Assembly (NCBI RefSeq): GCF_024346395.1
Contig: NZ_JAGQCW010000004.1
Location: 184,910 to 248,909 of the forward strand
Direction of reading: 5' to 3'
Length of the DNA: 64,000 nt
From: Cyanobium sp. AMD-g
Lineage (GTDB): Bacteria; Cyanobacteriota; Cyanobacteriia; PCC-6307; Cyanobiaceae
Shown here: positions 52,628 through 60,530 of the stretch, piece by piece
How positions within the stretch are numbered: the first letter of the stretch is position 1
Layout: every line of letters starts with the position of its first letter
Translations under genes and position numbers: made by a program
Notes under the pieces: generated by a model
Database searches by the model: none
What the model saw: only the letters and a program-made list of their open reading frames with translations
Told to the model about the DNA's origin: nothing

Positions 52628-53563
52628 TCAAACGGCAAAGCCCGGATCGATCGTCGCCATCGCCTCAGCGGCACGGCGACAGATCGCCGCATGGGCCGGG
52701 CCATGGCTGGCGATCAGGCAGCCCGCCTGGCGCACATCGCCCGTGTTGTAGAGCAGCGGCCGGCCATCGGCATGGTCGAAGCCGCCACCGGCGGCCCGCA
52801 GCACCGCTTCCGGCGCCGCCATGTCCCAGTCCTTCGGGGCACTGCGCCCCGACAGGGAGATGTAGAGGTCGGCCTCGCCCCGCAGGATCGTGGCCACCTT
52901 GCCCCCGACACTGCCGATCGCCAGGCTGCGGGCGGGCCGCAGGTCGGCCAGCAGCTGCTCCAGGCGGTCGTCGCGGTGGTTGCGGCTGGCCACCAGCACC
53001 AGCTCCTCGCTGCGGCCGCTCAGGGCAGGGGCGAAACACGCGCCGGCCCGGTTCTCCCGCCAGGCCTGCCCCGCCCCAGTCCCGGCCCCCCCGGCGCCCA
53101 GCAGCCCGAACCAGAGCTCTTCCGGCTCCGGCAGCAGCACCACCCCCAGCACGGGACGCTGGCCGTGCACCAGGGCCAGATGGACGGCGTACTCGCCGGT
53201 GCCCTGCAGGAAATCCTTGGTGCCGTCGAGGGGATCGAGGATCCACAGCCATTCAGCATCCAGCGGCTGGCCCGGCACCAGCACCTCGGCGGCGGTCTCC
53301 TCACTCAGCAGGGTCCAGCCGGCGGCCGGGAAGGCCGCCGCCAGGCCATCCAGCAGCCAGCGGTTCACCGCCAGATCCGCCGCCGATACCGGCCCCTCGC
53401 CGCCATGGTCGACGCTCAGGGCCGGCGGAAAGCCGTAGGGGGGCACTTCGCCGCGGGCGTAGGCCCGCAGGATGTCGGCCGCGCCCCAGGCCAGCCGGCG
53501 CAGCTCCACCAGCAGGGGTTCACAGCCGATGCCGTCGGGCAGGGCGAAGGGAGACGGCATCAT
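52628..53563 (-). CDS. cysQ: 3'(2'),5'-bisphosphate nucleotidase, CysQ-like
   Basis: A 311-residue inositol-monophosphatase superfamily enzyme. LLSEET, WILDPLDGTKDFLQGTGEYA and KDWDMAAPEAVLRAAGG supply the metal-binding residues. CysQ removes the 3' phosphate of PAP, a byproduct of sulfate assimilation. GC-rich; convergent with the Phd-PIN pair and divergent from rsmI (20 bases apart). Confidence 0.88.
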   Translation of the reverse strand: MMPSPFALPDGIGCEPLLVELRRLAWGAADILRAYARGEVPPYGFPPALSVDHGGEGPVSAADLAVNRWLLDGLAAAFPAAGWTLLSEETAAEVLVPGQPLDAEWLWILDPLDGTKDFLQGTGEYAVHLALVHGQRPVLGVVLLPEPEELWFGLLGAGGAGTGAGQAWRENRAGACFAPALSGRSEELVLVASRNHRDDRLEQLLADLRPARSLAIGSVGGKVATILRGEADLYISLSGRSAPKDWDMAAPEAVLRAAGGGFDHADGRPLLYNTGDVRQAGCLIASHGPAHAAICRRAAEAMATIDPGFAV

Positions 53564-53583
53564 GGAAGCGGGAAACAGGCATT

Positions 53584-54474
53584 GTGCAGGAACCGGTGCA
53601 GGAGCAGGAACCCGCCGCCGGCGTTCTCTATCTGGTGGGCACCCCCATCGGCAACCTCGACGACCTCTCCCCCCGGGCCCGGCGCGTGCTGGCGGGGGTC
53701 AGCCGGGTCGCCTGCGAGGACACCCGCCGCAGCGGCCTGCTGCTGCACCACCTCGGCCTGCGGGTGCCCCTGCTCAGCTTCCACCAGCACAACCAGACGG
53801 CCCGCATCCCCCAGCTGCTGGCGGCCCTGGAGGCGGGCGAAGCGATCGCCCTGATCAGCGATGCCGGCCTGCCGGGGGTGTCGGATCCCGGCCAGGAGCT
53901 GGCGGCCGCCGCCCGCGCCGCCGGCCGCCAGGTGATCTGCATCCCCGGCCCCAGCGCCGTCACCACCGCCCTGGTGAGCAGCGGCCTGCCCTCGGGCCGC
54001 TTCTGCTTCGAGGGGTTCCTGCCCCCGAAGGGCGGGCCCCGGCGCCAGCGACTCGAGGCCCTGGCCGGCGAGGAGCGCACGATGGTGCTGTTCGAAGCCC
54101 CCCACCGGCTGCTGGCCCTGCTCGAAGACCTGCTGGCGGTGCTGGGCGACCGGCCCCTGCAGGTGGCCCGGGAACTCACCAAGCGCCACGAGGAACAGGT
54201 GGGCCCCAGTGTGGCGGCGGCCCTGGCGCACTTCCAACGCACCCCGCCCCAGGGGGAGTGCACCCTGGTGCTGGGCGGGGCCCCGCCGGCGGCCGCCCCC
54301 GTCTGGAACGAAACCGAGCTGCGCCACGCCCTGGCCGAGCTGGTGCGGGGCGGCCTCAGCAACCGGGAGGCCGCCCGCAGCCTGGCGCTCAGCAGCGGCC
54401 ACAGCCGCCGGGCCCTTTACGCCCTGCTGCACCAGGAACCGGCAGACTGCTCGCCTCCACCTGCGACGCCGTGA
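53584..54474 (+). CDS. rsmI: 16S rRNA (cytidine(1402)-2'-O)-methyltransferase RsmI
   Basis: A 296-residue SAM enzyme of the tetrapyrrole-methylase fold. LYLVGTPIGNLDDLSPRARR is the glycine-rich start, then CEDTRRSGLLLHHLGL, ALISDAGLPGVSDPGQEL and IPGPSAVTTALVSSGLPSGR. It methylates the 2'-OH of C1402 of 16S rRNA. Start GTG 53584. The stop overlaps the next gene (GTGA). Confidence 0.93.
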   Translation: MQEPVQEQEPAAGVLYLVGTPIGNLDDLSPRARRVLAGVSRVACEDTRRSGLLLHHLGLRVPLLSFHQHNQTARIPQLLAALEAGEAIALISDAGLPGVSDPGQELAAAARAAGRQVICIPGPSAVTTALVSSGLPSGRFCFEGFLPPKGGPRRQRLEALAGEERTMVLFEAPHRLLALLEDLLAVLGDRPLQVARELTKRHEEQVGPSVAAALAHFQRTPPQGECTLVLGGAPPAAAPVWNETELRHALAELVRGGLSNREAARSLALSSGHSRRALYALLHQEPADCSPPPATP

Positions 54475-54713
54475 TTCTCCTGCGCCTGCGCCTCCTGTGC
54501 GGCAGCCTGCTGGGCGGCAGCCTGCTGCTGGCCCTGCTCTGCCTGGGGGCCCAGAACCTGGAGGAGCGGCCCCAGCTGCGCTTCGGCTTCGCCCGCAGCG
54601 CCCCGTTGCCGGCGGGCTTCATCGTGGGCGTGGCCCTGGTGCTGGGGGTGATCAGCGGCGGCGCCAGCGCGGCCCTGCTGCTGCCCGGCAGCGCCCCCGC
54701 CGACGAGGGCTGA
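54471..54713 (+). CDS. Small two-helix membrane protein, LapA-like (DUF1049)
   Basis: An 80-residue protein from GTG 54471 overlapping the rsmI stop by 4 bases. Two hydrophobic helices (LLCGSLLGGSLLLALLCLGA and AGFIVGVALVLGVISGGASA) flank a QNLEERPQLRFGF loop, as in the LapA/DUF1049 family, which assists envelope assembly. The function in cyanobacteria is not known. Confidence 0.7.
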   Translation: MILLRLRLLCGSLLGGSLLLALLCLGAQNLEERPQLRFGFARSAPLPAGFIVGVALVLGVISGGASAALLLPGSAPADEG

Positions 54714-54717
54714 AGCT

Positions 54718-55662
54718 TCAGCTGCCCGGCAGGGCGTAGAGGGCTCCCTCGATCACCACCCGGCTGATGCCCTGGGCCAGCAGGTAGGGGGCCGTGAGCT
54801 CGAACACCTTGAGGTCGGGCACCTTGATCACCCGCTGGGTGCGGCCGCACTGGCGCTTGGCCTGGCGGGGGTTGAGAAACACCACCAGCGCCTGGCGCTC
54901 CAGCTCGGCGGCGGGAAGCCGGCCCAGCTCCGGAAACTCGCTCAGGGGCCTGGCCTGCAGCTCCACCGTCTTGTCGACCAGCATGTAAGCGCTGGCGGGC
55001 AGCGAGGCGGTGGCCAAGGGCTGGAGCCGGCCGTCGCCACCCGCCGGGGCACCGTCGTCGAGCAGCACCACCGGGATCGGCTGGAACGGGTTGAACTCTC
55101 CGTCGGCCCCATCATCGGAGCCCTCGTCGTCGCTGTCGTCGCTGGTGAGCAGGTCGTCGTCATCGGCACCGAAATCGTCGGCATCCTCGATGGCGAGCAC
55201 GGCGGGGCCGTCCTCCGCCACCGCCTCGGCCCTCACCGGGGCCGGCACGGACAGGCGGCGGGGGGGATCCGGCAGGACCTTGCGAGTGGGCGCGGGTGGG
55301 GGCGCGATGTCGGGCTCAGGCTCAGGCTCCTCGGGGGCAAGGGCCTCCGTGAGTTCCGGGGTGGGTTCGAGGGCCGGCGGCTCTGGAGCGGGTTCGGGAT
55401 TGGGTTCGGCGCTGCTGATCTCCAGGGCCGTCTGCAGGGCGTCGGGGGGCTCGGCCGCCTCCAGCGTCGAGCGGCTGCGGCGCCGGGAGCGCTCGGTCTT
55501 GACGCGCTCGTACTCCGCGTCCCCGAGCTCCGTGCGTACCACCCGGTTGACCGTGTTGGGGCTGCAGCCAAATCGGTCCGCCAGCTCCTGGCTGCTGGAC
55601 CCCTCCCGGAAGCGCCCAACCAGTTCGGTTTTCTGGCTGTCGCTGAGCCGGGTGGCGGCCAT
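54718..55662 (-). CDS. HTH-domain protein with long acidic Pro-rich linker
   Basis: A 314-residue protein. The N-terminus (MAATRLSDSQKTELVGRFRE, then QELADRFGCSPNTVNRVVRT) is a helix-turn-helix of transposase/Hin type. A Pro/Glu-rich linker (about 70-150) and an acidic Asp/Ser stretch (150-190) follow. The C-terminal domain (VDKTVELQARPLSEFPELGR, later QRVIKVPDLKVFELTAPYLL) is of a type conserved in picocyanobacteria but not assigned a function that I know. It may be a DNA-binding regulator. The stop is 4 bases from the convergent DUF1049 stop. Confidence 0.75.
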   Translation of the reverse strand: MAATRLSDSQKTELVGRFREGSSSQELADRFGCSPNTVNRVVRTELGDAEYERVKTERSRRRSRSTLEAAEPPDALQTALEISSAEPNPEPAPEPPALEPTPELTEALAPEEPEPEPDIAPPPAPTRKVLPDPPRRLSVPAPVRAEAVAEDGPAVLAIEDADDFGADDDDLLTSDDSDDEGSDDGADGEFNPFQPIPVVLLDDGAPAGGDGRLQPLATASLPASAYMLVDKTVELQARPLSEFPELGRLPAAELERQALVVFLNPRQAKRQCGRTQRVIKVPDLKVFELTAPYLLAQGISRVVIEGALYALPGS

Positions 55663-55745
55663 GGAACGGTTCGAGCGAGGTTGTCCACTGTACGGGTGGC
55701 TACAGGAGTGGCCCGGCCGCGGAACGCTGCCACAATGCGCTCCGT

Positions 55746-55819
55746 GCTCCCTTAGCTCAGCTGGATAGAGCAGCTGCCTTCTAAGCAGCCGGTCGATGGT
55801 TCGAATCCATCAGGGGGCG
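55746..55819 (+). tRNA. tRNA-Arg (anticodon UCU)
   Basis: A 74-base cloverleaf. Acceptor GCTCCCT / AGGGGGC with one G-U pair, D stem GCTC/GAGC, anticodon stem GCTGC/GCAGC around loop CTTCTAA (anticodon TCT), T stem GATGG/CCATC around TTCGAAT, discriminator G. CCA is not encoded. Confidence 0.97.
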
Positions 55820-55866
55820 TTGGCAGACACGAGTGGGGGTCCGGGGCACAAAGCCCAGCAAGCCGA

Positions 55867-55886
55867 TGTAGATTCACGTATCTACA
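55867..55886. promoter_or_regulatory. Perfect inverted repeat upstream of the AbrB-type antitoxin
   Basis: TGTAGAT (55867-55873) and ATCTACA (55880-55886) are perfect inverted repeats separated by 6 bases. It lies just before the likely start of the AbrB-type gene, with no T tract to make it a terminator, so it is a candidate operator. Confidence 0.45.
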
Positions 55887-55915
55887 GCCTGTCGGCAACG
55901 GCCGAGCTGGACGCC

Positions 55916-56227
55916 TTGACGCCGCCCCAGTCCAATCAACCCCAACCCAGTCGACGACAGCAGGATCCTGTCCGGCACTTCCAGCAGTCGATCCGCCGCT
56001 GGGGCAACAGCTTGGCCATCCGGATCCCCGCCGATTGCCTGCGTCAGGCCGGCCTGCGGGAAGGTGACCCGATCGAGATCGTCGTCGGAGCCGACGGCCG
56101 GCTGAGCCTGGAGCCCGTGCAACGACTGGATCGCCGCGCGCTGGCCGCCGACCTGCGCCAGCTGCAGGCCACCATGCCGATCACACCATCGGTGATCGAA
56201 GCCTGCCGGGAGCAGGAGCGCTGGTGA
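55916..56227 (+). CDS. AbrB/MazE-type antitoxin
   Basis: The C-terminal 75 residues match AbrB/MazE antitoxins: IRRWGNSLAIRIPADCLRQA, GLREGDPIEIVVGADGRLSL. The frame runs back through a region into the tRNA-Arg at 55796, which cannot be the true start. I set a TTG at 55916, downstream of the inverted repeat, with low certainty; a start closer to the AbrB fold is possible. It precedes a PIN toxin. Confidence 0.72.
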   Translation: MTPPQSNQPQPSRRQQDPVRHFQQSIRRWGNSLAIRIPADCLRQAGLREGDPIEIVVGADGRLSLEPVQRLDRRALAADLRQLQATMPITPSVIEACREQERW

Positions 56228-56240
56228 GGTCGCCCCAGCC

Positions 56241-56663
56241 GTGATCTACCTGGACACCAGCGTCGTGGTCGCGCTGCTGACCCCGGAAGCGCTCAGCCCG
56301 CGGGCACTGGAATGGCTGGAGCAGTGCCGCGACACCCTGATCAGCAGCGACTGGCTGATCACCGAAACCCACAGCGCCCTCGGCCTCAAGCAGCGCCACC
56401 ACTCCCTCAGCCCGGAGGCCCGCACCGCCGCCGGAGAGCATTTCGAACGCCTGTTGCAGGGCGGGGTTGACCTGCGCTCCCTCGATCGGGACCGTTTCCG
56501 CCAGGCCGCTGAGCTGCTGCAGGATCCCGCTCTCGGCTTGCGGGCCGGTGATGCCCTGCACCTGGCGGTGGCCCTGCACAGCCGCTGCTCCCACCTGGCC
56601 AGCTTCGACGGGCGGATGCGGCAGGCCGCCGCCGCCCTGGGCCTGGCACCAGCTCTGGACTAG
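56241..56663 (+). CDS. PIN-domain toxin
   Basis: A 140-residue PIN protein from GTG 56241. MIYLDTSVVVALLTPE has the first Asp; WLITETHSALGLKQRH the Glu; LRAGDALHLAVALHSRCSHL and ASFDGRMRQAA the later acids. The gene follows the AbrB-type antitoxin by 13 bases and overlaps the convergent YccF gene stop. Confidence 0.88.
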   Translation: MIYLDTSVVVALLTPEALSPRALEWLEQCRDTLISSDWLITETHSALGLKQRHHSLSPEARTAAGEHFERLLQGGVDLRSLDRDRFRQAAELLQDPALGLRAGDALHLAVALHSRCSHLASFDGRMRQAAAALGLAPALD

Positions 56664-57064
56664 CGCCGCACCGGCACCACCTGCATCCCGATCGGCGCCA
56701 GGGCGATCAGGGCCAGCTTGATGTGCTGGATGCCGAAGGGGATGCCCACGATCGTCACGAAACAGGCCACCGCGGCGCTGAGGTGGCCGATCGCCAGCCA
56801 CCAGCCGGCCAGCAGGAACCAGATCACGTTGCCCACCAGCCCCAGCGGACCGGTGCCGAAATCCATGCGGCCGGTGAGCTCCCGGCGGCTGACGGCTTCG
56901 TAGCCGAACGGCCAGAAGGAGAAGTTGCCGATCACGAAGCAGGCCCGGGCCCAGGGGATCCCCACGATCGTGATCGCCGCCACCAGGCCGGCCAGCCACC
57001 AGCCCAGGCCCATCACGAAGCCCCCGAGCACGAACCAGAGGACGTTGAGCAGGAAGCGCAGCAT
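56660..57064 (-). CDS. YccF-like inner membrane protein
   Basis: A 134-residue protein of the YccF/DUF307 family, with two tandem repeats of a membrane unit: FLLNVLWFVLGGFVMGLGWW, ITIVGIPWARACFVIGNFSF WPFG, then LVGNVIWFLLAGWWLAIGHL and VTIVGIPFGIQHIKLALIAL. The TIVGIPxG motif is diagnostic. Function unknown. Start at 57064 chosen from the family N-terminus. Confidence 0.9.
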   Translation of the reverse strand: MLRFLLNVLWFVLGGFVMGLGWWLAGLVAAITIVGIPWARACFVIGNFSFWPFGYEAVSRRELTGRMDFGTGPLGLVGNVIWFLLAGWWLAIGHLSAAVACFVTIVGIPFGIQHIKLALIALAPIGMQVVPVRR

Positions 57065-57107
57065 GGGGAGAACCGGTGCTGCCCCCAGCATGCCGGGGCC
57101 CGGGAGT

Positions 57108-57461
57108 TCAGCCGCAGGGTTCGGCCGGGGCGGTGCAGCTGGCAGCGAGGGCGGCGAGCCAGGCCCGCAGGCGCTCCAGGGCGTCGGGCTGCAGGCGGTA
57201 GTAGACCCAGCGGCCGCTCTGGCGGTCGGCCAGCAGGCCCGTGTCCCTGAGCACCTTGAGGTGGAACGAGAGCTTCGACTGGGCCAGGTCCAGCTCGGTG
57301 GTGAGGTCACAGACGCAGCGCTCGCCGCCGCCGAGGGCCTCGATCACCTGCAGGCGGATCGGGTCGGCCAGGGCCCGCAGCAGCAGGCGCGCCTCCTCGG
57401 CTTCCAGGGGGCCCGAAGCGCCGGGGATCGGCGGAGCGGCGGCGGTCCTTAACCCGGCCAT
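57108..57461 (-). CDS. arsR: ArsR-family repressor of the arsenate locus
   Basis: A 117-residue winged-helix repressor. ADPIRLQVIEALGGGERCVC followed by DL is the ArsR metalloid motif; LAQSKLSFHLKVLRDTGLLA is the recognition helix region. A C-terminal Cys pair (ASCTAPAEPC) may add to As(III) sensing. It is divergent from the gapdh-arsJ pair, with palindromes between them. Confidence 0.92.
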   Translation of the reverse strand: MAGLRTAAAPPIPGASGPLEAEEARLLLRALADPIRLQVIEALGGGERCVCDLTTELDLAQSKLSFHLKVLRDTGLLADRQSGRWVYYRLQPDALERLRAWLAALAASCTAPAEPCG

Positions 57462-57462
57462 A

Positions 57463-57483
57463 AATTGATCAATTCCGGTTGAT
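57463..57483. promoter_or_regulatory. ArsR operator between arsR and gapdh-arsJ
   Basis: ATCAA (57468-57472) and TTGAT (57479-57483) form an inverted repeat with a 6-base spacer, overlapping a perfect AATTGATCAATT palindrome (57463-57474). Such ATCAA-N6-TTGAT sites are typical of ArsR/SmtB repressors. It sits in the 53-base divergent gap. Confidence 0.7.
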
Positions 57484-57514
57484 GCGAGGTTAGGGGCCTG
57501 TCGCGGCAGGCGCT

Positions 57515-58555
57515 GTGAGGATCGGCATCAACGGGTTCGGGCGGATCGGCCGCCTGGTGTTCCGCGCCCTCTGGGGGCGGCCGGGCCTGGAGCTGGTTCA
57601 CGTTAATGACAGCGCCGGGGACGCCGCCGGCGCCGCCCACCTGCTGGAATTCGACTCGGTGCATGGCCGCTGGAGCCGGCCGGTGGCGGCCGGGGCCGAC
57701 GGCGGCGGGTTCACGGTCGACGGGCAAAGGGTGGGTTGGTCGCGCCAAAGCGATCCGGTGCTGGTGCCCTGGCAGGCGGCGGGGGTGGAGCTGGTGCTCG
57801 AGTGCAGCGGCAAGGTCAAGACCCCCGAGGCCCTCGCCCCCTACCTGCACCAGGGCGGCGTGCAGCGGGTGATCGTGGCCTGCCCGGTGAAGGGGGAGCT
57901 GGACGGCATCGAAATCCCCAACATCGTCTTCGGCATCAACCACGGCACCTACGTGCCGGAACGGCACCGGATCCTCACCGCCGCCTCCTGCACCACCAAC
58001 TGCCTGGCGCCGGTGGTGAAGGTGGTGCACGAGAGCTTCGGCATCCGCCACGGCTCGATCACCACCCTGCACAACATCACCAACACCCAGGTGGTGATCG
58101 ACAGTTTCAAGAGCGATCTGCGCCGGGCCCGCTCCTGCAGCCAGAGCCTGATCCCCACCACCACCGGCTCGGCCAGGGCGATCGGCCTGATCTTCCCGGA
58201 GCTGCAGGGCAAGCTCAACGGCCACGCCGTGCGGGTGCCCCTGCTCAATGCCTCGCTCACCGATGCGGTGTTCGAACTGGAGCGCCCGGTGACGGTGGCG
58301 GAGGTGAACGGCGCCTTCGCGGCGGCGGCGGCGGGGCCGCTGCTGGGGATTTTGGGCTACGAGGAGCGGCCCCTGGTGTCGGTGGATTATCTCAACGACA
58401 GCCGCAGTTCGATCGTCGATGCCCTCTCGACCATGGTGACGGGCGGCACCCAGCTGAAGGTGTACGCCTGGTACGACAACGAGTGGGGCTACAGCTGCCG
58501 GATGGCGGATCTGGCCTGCCATGTGGTGGCCCTCGACGCCGCCCGGGCGGCGTGA
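57515..58555 (+). CDS. ArsJ-linked glyceraldehyde-3-phosphate dehydrogenase
   Basis: A 346-residue [20 protein letters not shown] (NAD site), active Cys in [20 protein letters not shown]. In arsenate-resistance operons this GAPDH makes 1-arseno-3-phosphoglycerate from As(V) and G3P, and ArsJ then exports it (family knowledge). Starts at GTG 57515, followed 7 bases later by arsJ. The distinction from housekeeping GAPDH rests on context. Confidence 0.92.
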   Translation: MRIGINGFGRIGRLVFRALWGRPGLELVHVNDSAGDAAGAAHLLEFDSVHGRWSRPVAAGADGGGFTVDGQRVGWSRQSDPVLVPWQAAGVELVLECSGKVKTPEALAPYLHQGGVQRVIVACPVKGELDGIEIPNIVFGINHGTYVPERHRILTAASCTTNCLAPVVKVVHESFGIRHGSITTLHNITNTQVVIDSFKSDLRRARSCSQSLIPTTTGSARAIGLIFPELQGKLNGHAVRVPLLNASLTDAVFELERPVTVAEVNGAFAAAAAGPLLGILGYEERPLVSVDYLNDSRSSIVDALSTMVTGGTQLKVYAWYDNEWGYSCRMADLACHVVALDAARAA

Positions 58556-58562
58556 GCGGCCG

Positions 58563-59846
58563 ATGCTTCCGCCCCTCTCCGGCCGGCCGCTCACGGCCCT
58601 GCAGCAGTACGCCATCGTCACGGCCAACTACTGGTGCTTCACCCTCACCGACGGCGCCCTGCGGATGCTGGTGGTGTTCCACTTCCGCTCACTGGGCTAC
58701 AGCACGCTGGAGATCGCCTTTCTGTTTCTCTTCTACGAGTTCTTCGGCATCCTCACCAACCTCTACGGCGGCTGGCTGGGGGCCCGCTTCGGCCTGCGCC
58801 TCACCCTCTGGACCGGCACACTGATGCAGGTGGCGGCCCTGCTGATGCTGGTGCCCGTCGCCGACAGCTGGCCGAAATGGTGGAGCGTGGCCTACGTGAT
58901 GGTGGCCCAGGCCCTCAGCGGCATTGCCAAGGATCTCAACAAGATGAGCGCCAAAAGTGCCATCAAGTCCGTGGTTCCGGAAACCCCCGACGACCACGAC
59001 AAGGGCGAGAGCCAGCTGTTCCAGTGGGTGGCGATCCTCACCGGCTCCAAGAATGCCCTCAAGGGGGTGGGGTTCTTCCTCGGCGGCCTTCTGCTGGCCA
59101 CGATCGGCTTCAACGCCGCCGTTGGCGCCATGGCGGCCGGCCTGTTCCTGGCCTTCCTGTTCACCCTGGTGCTGCCCGGGGAGATCGGCCGCATGAAGCA
59201 GAAGCCCGCCTTCACCGCCCTGTTCTCCAAGTCCCGCGGCATCAATGGGATCTCGCTGGCCCGGTTCTTTCTTTTCGGCGCCAGGGATGTCTGGTTCGTG
59301 GTGGCCCTGCCGGTGTTCCTGCAGACCAGCCTCGGCTGGCGCTACTGGGAGGTGGGCGGCTTCATGGGCCTGTGGGTGATCGGCTACGGCATTGTGCAGG
59401 GATCGGCCCCGGCCCTGCGGCGCAGCTGGGGCCAGAGCGCTCCGCCGGGCGTCTCCGCCGTGACCTTCTGGAGCGGACTGCTCACCGCCATTCCGGCCCT
59501 GATCGCCATCGCCCTTTGGCGCAACGTGGGGAATCCCGGTGTGGCCGTGGTGGTGGGACTGGCGGCCTTCGGGGTGGTGTTCGCCATGAATTCCTCCATC
59601 CACAGCTACATGATCCTGGCCTACACCGATGCCGAATCGGTGAGCATGAACGTCGGCTTCTATTACATGGCCAATGCCGCTGGCCGCCTGCTCGGCACGG
59701 TGCTCTCGGGTGCCCTGTTCCTGGTGGGGGGCCTGCAGGCCTGCCTGTGGAGCTCGGCCCTGCTGGTGGGGCTCGCGTGGCTGGTGAGCACCCGACTGCC
59801 GGCACCGCCGCGGCAGGCCCAGCCCAGCCCCCTGGCCACCGGCTGA
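58563..59846 (+). CDS. arsJ: Organoarsenical efflux MFS transporter ArsJ
   Basis: A 427-residue MFS permease with about 10-12 hydrophobic segments. The N-terminal YAIVTANYWCFTLTDGALRM and LFLFYEFFGILTNLYGGWLG match ArsJ, as does LSGIAKDLNKMSAKSAIKSV. It exports 1-arseno-3-phosphoglycerate. The ATG at 58563 is chosen. Cotranscribed with the upstream GAPDH. Confidence 0.93.
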   Translation: MLPPLSGRPLTALQQYAIVTANYWCFTLTDGALRMLVVFHFRSLGYSTLEIAFLFLFYEFFGILTNLYGGWLGARFGLRLTLWTGTLMQVAALLMLVPVADSWPKWWSVAYVMVAQALSGIAKDLNKMSAKSAIKSVVPETPDDHDKGESQLFQWVAILTGSKNALKGVGFFLGGLLLATIGFNAAVGAMAAGLFLAFLFTLVLPGEIGRMKQKPAFTALFSKSRGINGISLARFFLFGARDVWFVVALPVFLQTSLGWRYWEVGGFMGLWVIGYGIVQGSAPALRRSWGQSAPPGVSAVTFWSGLLTAIPALIAIALWRNVGNPGVAVVVGLAAFGVVFAMNSSIHSYMILAYTDAESVSMNVGFYYMANAAGRLLGTVLSGALFLVGGLQACLWSSALLVGLAWLVSTRLPAPPRQAQPSPLATG

Positions 59847-59903
59847 GCCGCCCCGCTGGCCGGGTTGGTTTCGCCATGCTGGAGCACCCTCCCCCTGCCT
59901 GCC

Positions 59904-60530
59904 ATGACGTTGAGCGCCCCCCCGCGCCAGAGGTTGCTGGAGGTGAACGGCGGCTGCTGGGAGGGCCTGTTCGCCCGCCTGGGCCCCGACGGCCGGGAGA
60001 TCGAGCGGTTTCCCACCCGCCTGCTGGTCACCGACCAGGACGGCACGATCGAGGCCGCCCTCACCTACCTCGCCTCCGGGCGCACCGTGCCGATGCGCTT
60101 CAGCGAGCCGCCGGCGGCCATGCAGATCAGCACCGCCGGCCACTGGAGCCTGGGCATCGATCGCACCGGTCCATGGCCCTGGATCGCCGAGCTCTGCGTC
60201 GCCCATGGCCAGCGCCGCCGCCGCATCGTGTTGCGCCATGGCGTGGACAGCCTGGAGAGCCTCACCTACGCCAGGGAATGGCGGCCAGGTGTCAAGGATG
60301 CCGGCCCGGATGCGTCGCTGGTGGCCAGCCTGGAGCCCATCGAGACGGACGGTGCCACCACCACCCGCTGGAGCCTGGACGGCAACGTGGAGGTGCTGAT
60401 CGTTCATCACCCCAGCCAGCCGGGGCCCGTGCAGGTGTCGCTCAGCTGGCAGGTGGACGCCAACGTGTGCTGCCGGATCGAGCGCCGTTACTCCCCCTAC
60501 GGCCTGCTGGAGCCCCTGGCTGCCGACTGA
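59904..60530 (+). CDS. DUF3598-like protein
   Basis: A 208-residue cytosolic protein. The pattern VNGGCWEGLFARLGPDGREI, TWRSL-like later blocks and a beta-rich layout fit the cyanobacterial DUF3598 (lipocalin-like) family; CpcS-type bilin lyases share this fold, but no such activity is claimed. The start at 59904 is inferred from the MTLSAPPRQRLLEVNGG start. Its stop overlaps the deacetylase ATG (TGATG). Confidence 0.68.
   Translation: MTLSAPPRQRLLEVNGGCWEGLFARLGPDGREIERFPTRLLVTDQDGTIEAALTYLASGRTVPMRFSEPPAAMQISTAGHWSLGIDRTGPWPWIAELCVAHGQRRRRIVLRHGVDSLESLTYAREWRPGVKDAGPDASLVASLEPIETDGATTTRWSLDGNVEVLIVHHPSQPGPVQVSLSWQVDANVCCRIERRYSPYGLLEPLAAD

Noticed and set aside
55796..55915. N-terminal extension of the AbrB-type antitoxin into the tRNA
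   Set aside because: The start would be in the T arm of tRNA-Arg, and the extra 40 residues have no similarity to AbrB proteins.
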